Both the position numbers and the translations under genes were made by a program. Positions 12,560 through 25,538 of a stretch of DNA of 64,000 nucleotides are shown here, one piece after another. Origin of the DNA: Hericium rajendrae (lineage: Eukaryota > Basidiomycota > Agaricomycetes > Russulales > Hericiaceae); NCBI GenBank assembly GCA_033439255.1, contig CM065881.1, positions 2,852,001-2,916,000 on the forward strand. Reading direction: 5' to 3'. Position 1 is the stretch's first letter. The number at the start of each line of letters is the position of its first letter. The notes under the pieces were generated by a model. That model saw only the letters and a program-made list of their open reading frames with translations. It was not told where the DNA came from and ran no database searches.

Positions 12560-13203
12560 GCTTGCAAGCGTTCCGAATGTGGGTGAAGGAATATCCTTGT
12601 GTATTCACTCGTTGATGTTCTTTGGTCACAGGAAAGGGTCAATCGAGATATCGGAAAACATGTTGACCACCCGCGTTGTACGTCCCGAATCCGTCTGCCG
12701 TTTCTGAAACTCGTCCCCCCGGGCGCTCACAGCCTTGCTGGCTACAGTGACTATTGCGATCTGCGTGGCTCATCGACCCTGACCGCGCGGTGTATTGCTT
12801 GCTTTGACGAAGGTCGAACTCTTGACGCGTCTACATGCGTCTCCGCTAGGTGAAGGGACGATTCGTTGACCGTGCAGTCCGATCGCTGTATCAGTAAGAT
12901 CGACATCGCATCCTTCGCTGTTGCTAATTCCCGTAGGCAACTGTGGGATATCTGCATACCCGTTCTCTGGTCAGGGGTGTTCATCGGCGCCAAGGTCCTG
13001 AGATGCTTTCGACCAGGCGTCGATGGGATCGTCGGTGCTTGTCCATCTGTATGACGAGGACGCCCGGTACTCGTCTCCACGAGCGTTTCCAACTAACGGC
13101 CGTGGAACGACGGACTTCATAGGGTTTGATGTCCTTCGCAATCTTGCATAGGAGCCGAACGAGGTGCAGAATGCTTTGCGGTATAAATGTTTCTGAAGTC
13201 GAT

Positions 13204-13593
13204 ATGGATTCACCATTCTCCTGGTCCCAGGCCTCCCAGCATCCCCACGTCCAGTTTTCTACCTGCAAAATGTGCTACCGCATGATCATCGTCACTCACT
13301 TCGCCGGCTGCGGACATATTGTACGCAGCAACGGGAACGAAGTAGGCCACTCCCGACCTCATCGCGACGCATAGCTGACTGCCTCACGCCCTCCACAGAT
13401 TGACTGCAAGTCGCCAGCGTGCCGCGTGAGCCATTAACAAGCGTGAACCCCATCAATGTCAGGGAGTCTGCAGGCAGCAGTGAGCATTTCGATGCACAAC
13501 TGCATCGCGGCATTTTCTGATGATTATTCGACATATAGGATTCAGCCCAGAGATGAACCGCGCGTTGTGCCTGGGAGATGCCCCAAATGCTAA
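13204..13593 (+). CDS. Small Cys/His-rich protein (C-x2-C ... CGH ... DC type)
   Basis: Proposed exons are 13204-13341, 13399-13425 and 13474-13593, giving 94 aa. The introns (57 and 48 bp) have clear GT...AG ends, and the first carries a good branch site (gctgac). The spliced protein has CKMCYRM, then AGCGHIV, then IDCKSPACR, a His/Cys pair (MHNC) and a final VPGRCPKC. Spaced C-x2-C pairs, a CGH motif and a DC...C motif match a group of short mushroom proteins that I remember as uncharacterised and probably zinc-binding. There is no signal peptide, so it is presumably intracellular. It is easily missed because each exon is short. An ATG at 13129 in the same frame is an alternative start; a TATAAAT lies just before 13204. 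Confidence 0.55.
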
Positions 13594-15728
13594 TTCATTC
13601 ACCTCTCGCATGCGCATGCACTCAAGAGACCTGTACTGCACCCCCGCACGACCGCTAATCTGCTAACGAGCACCTAATATTTTCTTGATATCTGCACTAA
13701 TTTACTTACATCATAGGCATGCGAGCTATTGGCGATCGGTAATTGCAATGGGAATGGGAGCTTTCATTTACACATATAACCAGTACTATTGTCTTGTCTC
13801 ACTTAACATACACAGTGTATAGGATCCACAATGCAATCTTGTTATCGATCACTCCGAGATATCCACTCAAAAAAGTGATGAGACTTGACAAGATTTTTAC
13901 GGGTAAGCCGTTCGGTGTTAGAAGCCTACGCAACTCCGTGCAGAACTCACAGCTATCAAAAACAATGCAAGTGACATTTACTCCCATCGAAAACAAGTTG
14001 CCAGGTCGCAGCATAGATACTGCATCGCCCGCTCGCCGAATCCAAAATCAACATGACGGTGATCTCGCGCAACAATCGACGCATATGATAGGCTGGTCCA
14101 CCTCGTCTACGTGCACTGACGCGACTGTTTTGACGAAAAGAACGACGATCCCAGCGCTGGGTGCCAATGGCTGTTCATTGCACCTCCCTTCAGGCCATGT
14201 TGTTCACTCTCAGGGGATGCTATGAAACGCCGAGAGGTTCGTAAAGGATATCCACAACTGAAAGAGACAAAGGAAATCGGAGGATGGGAGCTTGGGGTTT
14301 GTGGCCCCTCACTTCATTGGTTCGTTTGCGTTTCTTTCTTCATTCCTCATCGATTCTCCACATGATACGGCAACCGGGAACGAGGACAACGTTTTGGCAG
14401 AATCATTGCGATGCGGTAACCTGTCCTGGAACTCGTGAATGGACGTGAGAACCGGGCGCTATGAAATCGATCGCTGTGCTTTCCACGTTCCGAGGACCAG
14501 GGAGTCAGACAGATAGGCGCCTGTATCCATAGCCGCCGGCGCGAGCTCGTCGCCAACTTCTCGACTGTACTTGTCTATGGACGTGCGCGTCCTCGGTAAA
14601 TGACTTCCCTGCACATCGAGGAAGGAAGTTTCCTTCTCCAAGGCGCGAATCATGATCGGAGTCCTTAATGCGTGTTTCGCCGGCTTCTGTTCCATATCCA
14701 AGGCGACTGAGCACAGACGGTTGTGACGTAGACGGAATTCCACTTACCTCCGAAGTTTATGCCGTGAATATCGATGGAAATACTTGTGGCCCACATCAAG
14801 CTTCGGGCGCCGTCGAAAGGCGAGTAATGTGAGGCAAAAGAATGCCTCCTTTTCTATGTCTCCTACGAGGAGATATGTCCAGCCTTAATACCTAGCAAAT
14901 ACGATGGCAGTAGTTGGGTAGCGATTGAAATTTCTATAGTTCGATAAGACTCGACGATAGCATGACTCTTGGTACTGTGCTGACTGAGAGAAGGATCGAA
15001 TGTTTCGCACCATAGCATTGAAAGGCAGAATCTAGCGGAAGCGGAGAGATTGATGGTGGGCTACGGTAGGTTAACTGGGGAAAATCAAACGGAGATATGT
15101 TCGCCTAATCCACGTTAGCATTTCTGCATCGAGGGGCAAGGCAAAAAGGTCCATTCGGTCAAGTTTGTTGAGTAGTGATATTGAAACCGCCTTCAACGCT
15201 TGCTTTTCCACACGAAGACATTGGGGGAGATGATGAGTCGATCTTTCGTATCAGCAACGCTATGTGAGTTGGGAATGTATGTTAGATGCAGTGAGCATTG
15301 AAACTGGTAGGTCGCTTTACGATACATCATGATGGCTGGACACATACTTTCATATCCTCCTATGGTACAATGTTGAGTGCAGGTTGTACTAGATGTTCTG
15401 GACGATGTCGATAATGTACGAGTACCAGTTGAGGCCTGGGGGATTTTAAGATCATCAGTACTTTGAAATCAGCAATTCCCATCAGGCTTCAAATAACACT
15501 GTCGCTAGACAATTCAGTTGAATGCCTTACATCACAAAAACACAGAGATTATCATGATCATAGTAGCTGTCGCCGGATGGTGGGGGAGGAGAACGATGAT
15601 CAGTCGGTGGTGGCGTGGATTCCCACGGTTACTACCCCAGTCGGCTAATCGACCAAGGCGACGACGACGACGACGGCGGCTGCGACCTGCACAGTGGCTG
15701 CGACGCTGCTTTTACCTTAACCGTGACC
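13594..15728. other. No firm gene; 5' leader of the RhoGAP gene at the end
   Basis: Open frames at 13743-14225 (plus) and 14459-14743 (minus) lack recognisable motifs and splice continuity. Around 15659-15675 a short run of GAC/CGA triplets precedes the RhoGAP ATG. It is open in the same frame but contains no ATG, so it is treated as untranslated leader. Confidence 0.4.
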
Positions 15729-18430
15729 ATGGCCGAAGATGGCCCCCATGCGATTCACGACAATCCCGACGCCCGCGAGCTGAGCTCGCCGACGAATAGC
15801 CACGCTTCACATGCGTTCTATCCTGCGCAACCCTCCATATCCGCGTCCCAGATGCCACTGTCCTCAAGCCTTACCTCCCATGTCGACGCATCTTCTATGC
15901 CCCCATTCCCGTCTGGAACCTCGTCGTCTCCACCGCGGTCAAGTACAGATACCGAATCGGCCAGAGCATTACTTTCACGGTGGCGGGACAGTGTGACTGC
16001 TGGTGCGGACAAACGAGATGCCCCCTCGGTTGCCCCCAGCGAAACGGTCACAGTCGTCGAGCCTAGCTTCGATGAAAGCGTGCTCAGAGCCTTGTGCGAG
16101 CTGGACGTGAGTCTGGCCAAATTCATATCGTGTGATAGGGCTGATATGTTCCGTTGCAGTGCAGCGTTCCGCTGTTACTTGACAGAATCAAGCAGAGTAT
16201 GGTATCATGTCGAGTGAGTATTGTGATTAAGTAGATATGTCCGTAAGTGCTGATCTATTGTGCACTCTTAAGGAGGCATCTGTCTTCTTTAAGAAACGAG
16301 CGGTGTTAGAAGAAGAGTATGGGAGAGGGATGCAGAAACTTTCGAAGAACACTTCTGAGGTGTACTCGATGAATGACGGTAAAGCTGGGTAAGTCCTCAA
16401 CAATTTTGAATCGTATATCTTCCACCGAACAGATATCAGGACTTTCGTCAAAGCGTGGCAGTCGTCTATGAAGGTCCATGAAACCATGGCAGAGAACAGG
16501 ATCAAGTTTGCGTCGCGACTCAATGAGATGAGCGAAGAGCTCGCTAATCTGGCCAAGGAAGTCGACAAAAATCGGAAGCAGGTTCGCACGATTCTATCTA
16601 TCATACGTTGGCGATATATTGACCGCTGATCCTTCAGACGAAAGAACTGGCCACTCGCTACGAGCGCAGTCTTCAGGACTCAGAACTTACAACTGAGAAG
16701 TGCAAAGCACGGTTTGATACCAGTGCTGAGGAGTTGGAGCGCATATTGCTACAGAAAGAAGGCGAATCTTTCAAAGATACGGGTATGCAGGGTCGATCTC
16801 CGGGTGGCAAGAGGGTGATTGGCAAGGCTGTCGCGAAGGGCGGCCTGTTACTGAAGGGGAAAAATCCAGGAAATGTATGTCTAGGTCCAAATTATACCCT
16901 TTTTGCAATATATGTTGATAATTTATCAGATCCAACGCCAGGAAGATGACATTCGGGCTCGAGTATCTCAGGCCTCAGATGCTTATCGCAAAGCGGTGAC
17001 GGAAACCCAGAGTCTGAGACAAGAATATTTCAATTTCCAATTACCTCGAATATTACGGGTGAGTGCGAAGGTTACGCGTTATCGTTAACTTTGCTTACTC
17101 CGTGTCTACGTAGGCTTTGAAGGAATGTGCTGACGAAATCGACCTGGGAACACAATACCATATGACTCGTTATGCATTCCTTTTCGAGAGCATCGTCCTC
17201 AGCGACGGTTCGACACTGGCGCCTACTCCGATGGACGAAGGTAAAGCACACTTACTATTACGAAACAGCGAAACTCAAGTATTACATTCTCTTCAGGCCC
17301 CGGCCTTAAGGCTGTCATAGAATCAATCGACAATCGCTCCGATTTCAAGATGTACATGCAAAATTACGCATACGCTCACGGAGGTACGCAACGAGGACCA
17401 CGGCGGAATGGTCCTGAGCACGAGGGATTCGTACGTTTACTCTTCTGTCATCTGTGGATCTGAGCTTCACGCGTCTCTACTAGCTGCCGCCTCTACCACA
17501 GCATGTCGACCGCAGTCACCTTGGTGCATATACACCTGGCAGCAGCAACTCACAGTTGCCCGATAGAGGTCGACCCACTTTTGGTGTTGATCTCGCGGAA
17601 CAAATGGCACGCGATAACGCCGAGGTCCCGCCAATCATGGAGAAGTGCTGCGAGGCGATAGAGAAGTATGGTCTGTCTTCCGTTGGTATATATCGTATCA
17701 GCGGCACCATGAGTAAAATCAACAAGCTCAAGGAACGCCTGGATAAAGGTAATTATATGCTTTATTTTCATTTTGACTTCAATAGCAATCTTATAGCTAT
17801 GGTGTCTGTGCAGACTTGGATGCTGTCAACCTCGATGCAGACGAATGGTCTTCGGATATTAACAACGTTACAAGCGTGATGAAATTATGGCTTCGCGAAC
17901 TCCCCGAGCCGTTGTTGACAGCGCATTTGCATCAAGGGTTCCTTGAAGCAGCCAGTGCGTGCACATATCTGATCGCGAAGCAATAGCCGTTGATCATCTG
18001 AGCGCAGAGCTCGAGAACGATCGGCTTCGTCATATTCGGCTCCATGAACGTGTCAATGACCTTCCAGATGCGAACTACGCAACGCTCAAATATTTCCTCG
18101 GACATCTACATAAGTAAGTGCCATTGCTATCCCTGAGGCTAATTAATCCGACCCTTTTGTATTCAGGATCGTACAACATGAGGCAGAGAACTCAATGTCA
18201 ATCTCAAATATCTCCATAGTCTTCGGACCAACTCTTCTGGGCCAAGGCACGATGGCAAACGGCAGTAATGGTCAGAATGGTGGGATGGTCGATCCCACAC
18301 TGCAAAACAAGGTCAGTGCTTGGACGCTCTTTCAGATTGTCCGGATTGCTTACGAAGTTATATGCAGGCCATTGAAACCATCCTCGAACATTATACCGAC
18401 ATCTTTATCGACGAGTCGGAAGGATCATGA
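15729..18430 (+). CDS. F-BAR domain RhoGAP (Rgd1-like)
   Basis: Thirteen exons: 15729-16106, 16160-16213, 16273-16388, 16440-16581, 16638-16874, 16930-17058, 17114-17240, 17297-17430, 17484-17748, 17814-17954, 18008-18113, 18167-18311 and 18368-18430, giving 678 aa with every phase consistent. Residues 1-120 are a Ser/Pro-rich leader. Residues 120-430 form an FCH/F-BAR membrane-curving coiled coil (FFKKRAVLEEEYGRGMQKLS, then KFASRLNEMSEEL). Residues 475-675 form a RhoGAP domain. Its arginine finger is in VGIYRISG, and the Lys/Arg-rich helix reads MKLWLRELPEPLL. It should stimulate GTP hydrolysis on a Rho-family GTPase at the cell cortex, affecting actin and wall growth; yeast Rgd1 acts on Rho3 and Rho4. 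The preferred GTPase here is inferred only. Confidence 0.93.
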
Positions 18431-18846
18431 GTTACCCCCATTTCGCCCGGCTACCTACCTATGGTATATACCCTTTTCTTTGTATGCGTCACACTTGTGG
18501 ACTTCCCAGCGTTGTTTCGGATAACAGTTATTTACTATCCTTTCCTATCAATTATATTATTTCTGCATCAGCTTAGGATCATGGTGTATCTCATCGCTCT
18601 GTAGTAGTCGTGACATTTATTTACCCACGGACCTTGCAATCTATGTATATTGTGTAATTTGAGTCGCGCCGATATAGACCACCATTTCATGAAAGACAAG
18701 CAGGAAACAATTGAAATCCTATTGACCCAATATGAAAATGCTGTTCACATCAACAGCCATATAAGTACACCCTGTACGGAAATCAGATTCGTTAGACGCA
18801 CAGCTCAAAGCTATTTCTCACCGAGAAAGACTACGTGGGCCGTCTA

Positions 18847-20090
18847 CTACGAGCGACTGATGCATCCAGGCGCCTCTGATATCCATGTCCCGCCTCCTGC
18901 CAACGTCCATTCCGTCTTTGAAGGGAACGTAATTCGTCGAAGGGACGGACATGCCCTCATCCACGACAAGCACAGCTGCTCCTCCTCCGCAGCACTGCTC
19001 GACCCCGCACCATCCACCGCGTTCGTCGGCGACAGATCCAGCGCCCGCAGCTCCTGGAACTCTTCGAGGACCGTCGTCAACGCCGCCAGCAGCCTCTGCA
19101 AACATATCAGTCTCAGCGTCCACAGACGCTGCAAGGACGCCAGCGAAGACGTACGATTCCCGAGAGCGCGAAGTGCAGCGTGTGGCGCAGCGCGAGCTTC
19201 ACCCGGAGGCATTCGATGTGGTACAGGTGCCGCGAGATGTCGCGGAGCAGGATGGGTGTGACCGACATCGCCGACAGGTCAAGGTTCCGGATAGGCGTGC
19301 TCGTGCGCGCCATGAGCGTCAGGTCCTGCTCCGTGACGAACTCCCATCCGACGAGGCTGAGCCACTGCACCGGGCGCCCGGGCAGGATCGATGCTGCGGT
19401 GACGGGGTTGCCGCGGAAGGAATGCAGACGCGGGAGGTCGTGGGGGCGCAAGGCGACGCGGCCGTGGTAGTCCGCGAGCTTGAAATGAAGCAGCCCCGGA
19501 TGGTTGCGGAGAATGAGCTCGGGCGACTCACCCATCCCACTGAGGGAAAGATGCCGGAGGAAGGGCGCGGCGAACGCAGGGAAGTAGTTACGCGTCGACG
19601 GGAAGTGCTCGGATAGCCCAAAGTGGAGCTCGAGCGAGTCGAGGTGGAAGAAGGTGGGGATGAGCGACTGCATGATATTTTGTGCGATCATGAGAAGGAA
19701 CGCGGGGCTCTCCACGGACTCAGTCTGCCATCGGATGTGGAATCGGCGCACGACTTCTGCGAGGCGCGGGTTGTGCGAGAGCGTCTCGCAACACCGCAGG
19801 GTAGTGTTTGGGACTGCTGGAGAGTCTGACATGTTGGTAAAAGGGGTAGGTGATGTGCGAGGGATATTCTCGGTGATAACGACCGAAGAATAGAGGATCC
19901 GCTCTGCAATCGCTCTCCATCGCCGCGACACGAGAATAGCCCTGGTCAGTGCTGCAGGCGACAAATAGTCGAATATCTCAGCCAAAGTCTCGCTTGGGAG
20001 AAGTGGGACAGGATCCGGGGGTTGGTACGCGTGGCTCGTCGGGGGTGGCAGCGCCATGATCAAGAAGGGGAGGTGTTTCGCCGGCGGCAT
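18847..20090 (-). CDS. F-box protein
   Basis: Two exons, 20090-19155 and 19095-18847, joined across a 59-bp intron (GTACGT...GCAG), give 394 aa. The ATG at 20090 (MPPAKHLPF) is the first in frame; a second Met follows 11 residues later. Residues about 30-75 are a clear F-box (LPSETLAEIFDYLSP, then RAILVSRRWRAIAERILY), the Skp1-binding module of SCF ubiquitin ligases. A leucine-rich region of roughly 300 residues follows, with segments such as LHFKLADYHGRVALRPHDLP. The tail CPSLRRITFPSKTEW is the usual ending of mushroom F-box proteins. It converges with the RhoGAP gene, whose stop lies about 415 bp away. The target is unknown. Confidence 0.88.
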
Positions 20091-22021
20091 TGTGTTTGTG
20101 CTGGTAGGATGCAGAGACAAGCAAGATGCAAGCCCCAGTCCATGGGGAGGCGCTGAGCTTTTGGAGCGTGAGCATCAGTTCGGGTTGACTACGGCGGTTT
20201 GCAGACGGCTATATGACATTCAGAATCAACCCACAGCACGGAAAAATCGCGGCTTTACCGCTTCTCTGTTTCTCATCAGCCTAGAATCGGCGGCCAAGAT
20301 ACCCCAGATATGGCTCTGGCCCTTTGCTGTGCGAAACTACGCGCGCTTCATGTATCTTGCTGCGAATCTCAAGCAGGAGCCATCCCAGCCCGTCGGCGTA
20401 GGTATGAACGTGTCGCATCCTTCAGACCAAGATAGTACACCCCAAATGATCTATCGATCACGATCCACATCTCCTAACCACACGCCTTGCACACCTCAAA
20501 TCGTGCAAGTCATATGTCTGCTCGTTCTTCTCGTCATCATGCACTTCGTCGCGAGTCAGTGCCACCGTACGTCTGAACGCCGCCCATCAAGCAGATCCGA
20601 CAAGAACGAAGGACCAACCGCCGACTTCCGGATTCAGAAGCGGTATTGTGCTTCTCGAAGTCCCGTGTCTATTACGGGAGACAGTCCCACAACGCAATTA
20701 GAAATTGTCTAAGTAAAGACAAAGTCGGATGCGAAAGAATTTGAATGTTTGAACCATCTAACGAGATAAGTACCTAAGAGCCCTCGGTCGTAAACATGGC
20801 TGGTATTGCACCACTCGATAAGGAGAGTTCCCAGGGGGTGTAGCGCACGCGCTGATATATCCCGGCCGTGTGGTAACAGAGTCCGCGAATTGGCCGAGGT
20901 TGGCTGCTTTCATGGAGTTTGACTTTCCCTGTCTGGCCAAACATGGTCACCAGATTACCTGGAAAATCTGCGCGCGTGAAAAGACGGTTGAACGCTATCA
21001 AGATATACGAACATTGTGCAGGTTTAGCCGTAAATGAAGCGGCGATAGATCCATGTAAAGAAATTGCTGCACCGAAAGAAGTCAGCAAAATGGCTGAGGC
21101 GCTCTGGAAGACGGAGTGAATGTCTGTATCTTGATGCATTGATATCTATGGCTCTGTCCCGAGTTCTCAATTGTCGAATAGTGTCAATCATCCTGTCGGA
21201 TGTATAATCATACACGACCGGGACGATGTCTGATTTTTATCAAGACCTTAATGGTTGAGCCTCGTCGGAGGGCCTCTCGATGATGCAGAAAGATGCTCAG
21301 CAATGTGTGTGAGTATACATCATATTCGCAAGGCTAAGAATGCATCGAGGCGATAGCAGATCATTGCGAAGTCGAAGAGAGCATCAGAAGACGTAAAACA
21401 CCGACGCACAAGCCAAGCTCACCATACACCAGTACACCCACATGATGCAAGTTACATATGGCGGGAGGTCGAGGTTGAGGACGAGCGCGGTCGGGCGGAG
21501 CTTTCCGCCTCAGGCTTCAGTCAGGGACTTCACCGGAGCTTCTTCCTGACGAAGAGGCCCAGGCACCCCGGAGCCGGGACCGTAACTGTATCGCGACGTG
21601 CAGCGTCATTGTCCTCGTGCTCCGTTTCGCAGTCTTTAAGTTAGGTCAGAGTTTAATATTGAATGCGCGCATGCGATGGCGCGCGGTACGTAACGTGGGG
21701 GTTGTATAGCTTTGTGGGGGAGCCAATGGGTGTTTGAGTATTTCCGTTATCGAAACTGATGCGGGGGGCCGCGCGAGTTGAGGACGTCCGAAGTTCGAAA
21801 TCTGTAAGCATCCAGAGAATTGCAGAAGGAGATTCGTCATGGATCCACCAGTTGAGACCGGACGAACCATCGAAATTTGAGGTGTGACGTCGACTACACC
21901 GTCATACCCGATCTGGCCGAGCGCAACCGCTGTAAAACTGCTGTACAAGTCTGCAGAAAGGCCTACATGTCACGTCGCATTCAGCAAGGCAACGTATCTT
22001 TTCTGTCAAGACTGCGCGATA
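20091..22021. other. Intergenic with weak coding signals
   Basis: A plus-strand frame from 20056 or 20404 to 20712 includes one strong hydrophobic helix (VICLLVLLVIMHFVA), but its beginning overlaps the F-box start antisense and nothing else supports it. On the minus strand 21139-20774 and 21560-21385 contain hydrophobic runs (for example VTCIMWVYWCMVSL) that might be ends of a membrane-protein gene or relics. None could be built into a gene model. Confidence 0.35.
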
Positions 22022-22768
22022 TCATTCTGGTTTCAGTAACAAATCACATAAGGAACACTCACACTGATTTGGTCGACCAAGAGACGGCCGCTTATACCCA
22101 ACTGGATGCCCCGAAGTAAGCCCGCTCAAACAGATTTTACCTGCATGCAGCGTAGCCAACCACCAATCAAAACAAGACCAAAAGGCAAGATAAGAGTATA
22201 TATCCACGGACGCAAGAGCAACCAAGCAGGAAGGACTCCGAGGTTCTCCCGATGATCTGTGGATGTCCTTTGTCCCACATGCATAATTCAATGAACCGGT
22301 AACGCTGCGACTGTTAGCATCGTATGCGCGAGCGTGGGGATTTGTGGACAGCAGCAAGGCAATTTGAAGCGGAACATGGGGAACAGAGGTAACTTCAATC
22401 TTCCTGAGCGGCATTGAAAAGTCAGAACACGTACGTATAGCGCTGGGCAGGCGCTGGATGTCATAGATCCATTCTCGCAGGGGCGATAGGAAAGCTAAGG
22501 CGTGATCGCAAAGGATGTTTGGATGCCGCAAGGCGCGCTTTGTTGCGTGCGTGTAGGTGGAGATCAAGGTCCATGCGTCTTTGAGATATGAACACACAAC
22601 AATCTTAGCATGTACAGTTGCAGGATTCCGGTGATGCGCTATTGACATTGCGTACGATGCGAACCGTCTAAAAGCCTGGTGTACTACGGCTGTAAGTACT
22701 CTGGGACTGGATATTATCGAGAACGACACTCACTGGACGTCCATAGCATCCAAGCCCTCTCACGGCCC
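22022..22768 (-). CDS. Possible two-exon gene, unknown
   Basis: A minus-strand open frame runs from about 22671 to 22022. It can be joined through a GTGAGT...CCAG intron of about 58 bp to a tiny first exon carrying an ATG near 22752-22743, with a TATA-like sequence (gatatatacg) upstream. The product would be about 215 aa, beginning AFRRFASYAMSIAHH and including HALAFLSPLREWIYDIQRLP and a Cys-rich end (CECSLCDLL). No family is recognised. The length and promoter context favour a real gene, but base composition is only mildly supportive. Confidence 0.3.
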
Positions 22769-22936
22769 GCTTGTCGTATATATCTACTACACGTTATGTT
22801 CAAGATCCTGAGCCACCACTGGCAGCTAATCAAACAACTTTCGCGAGCACGCCACGTGAAAAGGAAAAAAAAGAATAGATAAAATTACAGTAGCATACAA
22901 GAGTACATCCAACAACCACAACCCTCCATCGAGCGA

Positions 22937-23368
<432 letters not shown>

Positions 23369-23699
23369 GTTTAAAGATTAGATAAGAGGGTGACGGTGGG
23401 AGATGAGTATGTGTGTGAGCGGGGGGGGGTGGCAGCAAGGGGATAATGGAGGTTGGGAGTCGAAGGCGCGGCGGGCTATATAGGGGCGGGCGGTGGCTGT
23501 GCCGCGTCGCGAATAAGGTTTTGTTGATTGACGCGTTTGTTGACTGCACGTGCTGACTCGACGCGTCGCGTCGGGCGCTTTATATAGCCCGCCCTTTTGG
23601 TTTGCCATCCCATCTGCTCTTGCCTCCTACCACCATCCCTACCAACCTCACTCAATAAAGTTTGCATCCTCACCTCCCTCTACATTTCGTTGATTACCA
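23369..23699. promoter_or_regulatory. Bidirectional histone H3/H4 promoter
   Basis: The gap between the two divergent histone ATGs. It contains a perfect 12-base inverted repeat, gcgggctatata at 23471-23482 and tatatagcccgc at 23581-23592, so that each gene has the same TATA element in its own orientation at about the same distance (105-120 bases) from its ATG. Between the arms are a CACGTG palindrome near 23549 and several ACGCG(T) runs. Those runs resemble the MluI-type cell-cycle box, which would suit S-phase expression; that link is inferred. Confidence 0.8.
23471..23592. repeat. 12-bp inverted repeat carrying paired TATA boxes
   Basis: The arms 23471-23482 and 23581-23592 are exact reverse complements separated by 98 bases. 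Each places TATATAGCCCGC in the direction of one histone gene. Confidence 0.9.
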
Positions 23700-24301
<602 letters not shown>

Positions 24302-25538
24302 GCTGGTGGCTTTTACATAGGAGCTGAGGGTTTTCACGCTGTTAGGCGTTGTACCTAGACTGTATTATTCTAATGTTTATCTATTCCGCCTCGTAACACA
24401 TTATGTGTCTATTTGTTATATGAAAGCTTTCAGGTTTCCACATCGCAAAATTGTTTTCAAGGACTGGATACTCAACTAAATTAGTCATTCAACCCCCAGG
24501 TAGGGTGCTCGTCGTGTGAATTATACAAGGTTTGACTGATGTCCGCACCTCGGTCGGCCGAACGCAAGTTCGTGCGCAGCGTCTGCGCGACGCGTGTGAT
24601 GCGTTGCCTACACTAGCTAGTAGCCACACGTGTCAACCTTCGCGCTACGAAAGCGCCGACCCGGCCCATGCTGTGTGCGCTCGGCCGCCGACCACGCAGT
24701 ACAGAAGAGACATTGGATTGCTAAAAGACACACCTCCTGTCCATCGGAGACTCCGTACTGGCATGTTTTGCTGTGTCCCATATAAGCTGTCCAAAGAATC
24801 AGTGCTCACACTCAGAACGAGCACGTTTGTTGCCTATTTCGCGACGATGCGATGATGGGATGACGTAGAAGGCGAGGTCAATTTCGGAAGATGCGGGGGT
24901 CGCTATGTCGCAGTCCAAGTATAATTTTTGTCGCGAAGTCCTGAGACTGCGGAGCGCTTTTCCAGGCCAAAAATAGCGCGGCGCCCCGACGAGCATTGGC
25001 AAATACACCGCCTCGACTCTGGGGTGTTCCGTGTGCCGCAACATCGCGCACGCGCTGAATCCAGTGAATAAGTGGTACAGAAAAGAGTTGGAGTCGAGGA
25101 TACCTGATATCTACAGCCGAGGCTTCGGTGGATGAGTGGTGACGGAAGCAGCGGCAACGGCGTCGTCCCTGGTGGCTGTGCGACGGAAGCATCCCAGATC
25201 TGCATCACGTGCACAAGAAGGAACGGGCGCCTGGCCAGATTCAAAACTTCAGGCGTTTGGATCTTGGCGAACGGGCTGAACTGCCCTGAGTGTAGAAAGC
25301 GCCTTGTCATCCAAGATGTCACAGAACAAGCGTTCCGCTTACGCTCTCCCATCTTCTCAGCATTTCTCCTCGCTGTGCGAGTTCCGCAGTCCGTACACCA
25401 CCACTCCTTTTAGGCTTCCGTCCATCACGCTCGTTCCAGCCAGATTTGATCTCAAGTCCTTGCCGTTATATACTCTCATCGATCTTCACGTTCAAATTAT
25501 CCCCGACATCTGCAGCCTGATCGCGGGCTGTCCTGCAG
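24302..25538. other. Intergenic between H3 and the aspartic protease
   Basis: The first 150 bases are AT-rich and probably hold the H3 polyadenylation site. The rest holds only short overlapping open frames. No conserved signal was seen. Confidence 0.4.

Noticed and set aside
13743-14225. 160-codon plus-strand frame
   Set aside because: Begins with a non-ATG codon, has no domain, and the composition changes along it; not distinguishable from chance.
20056-20712. 218-codon plus-strand frame with one hydrophobic helix
   Set aside because: Its first part is antisense to the F-box coding start, and a single helix is weak evidence; mentioned only in the intergenic note.
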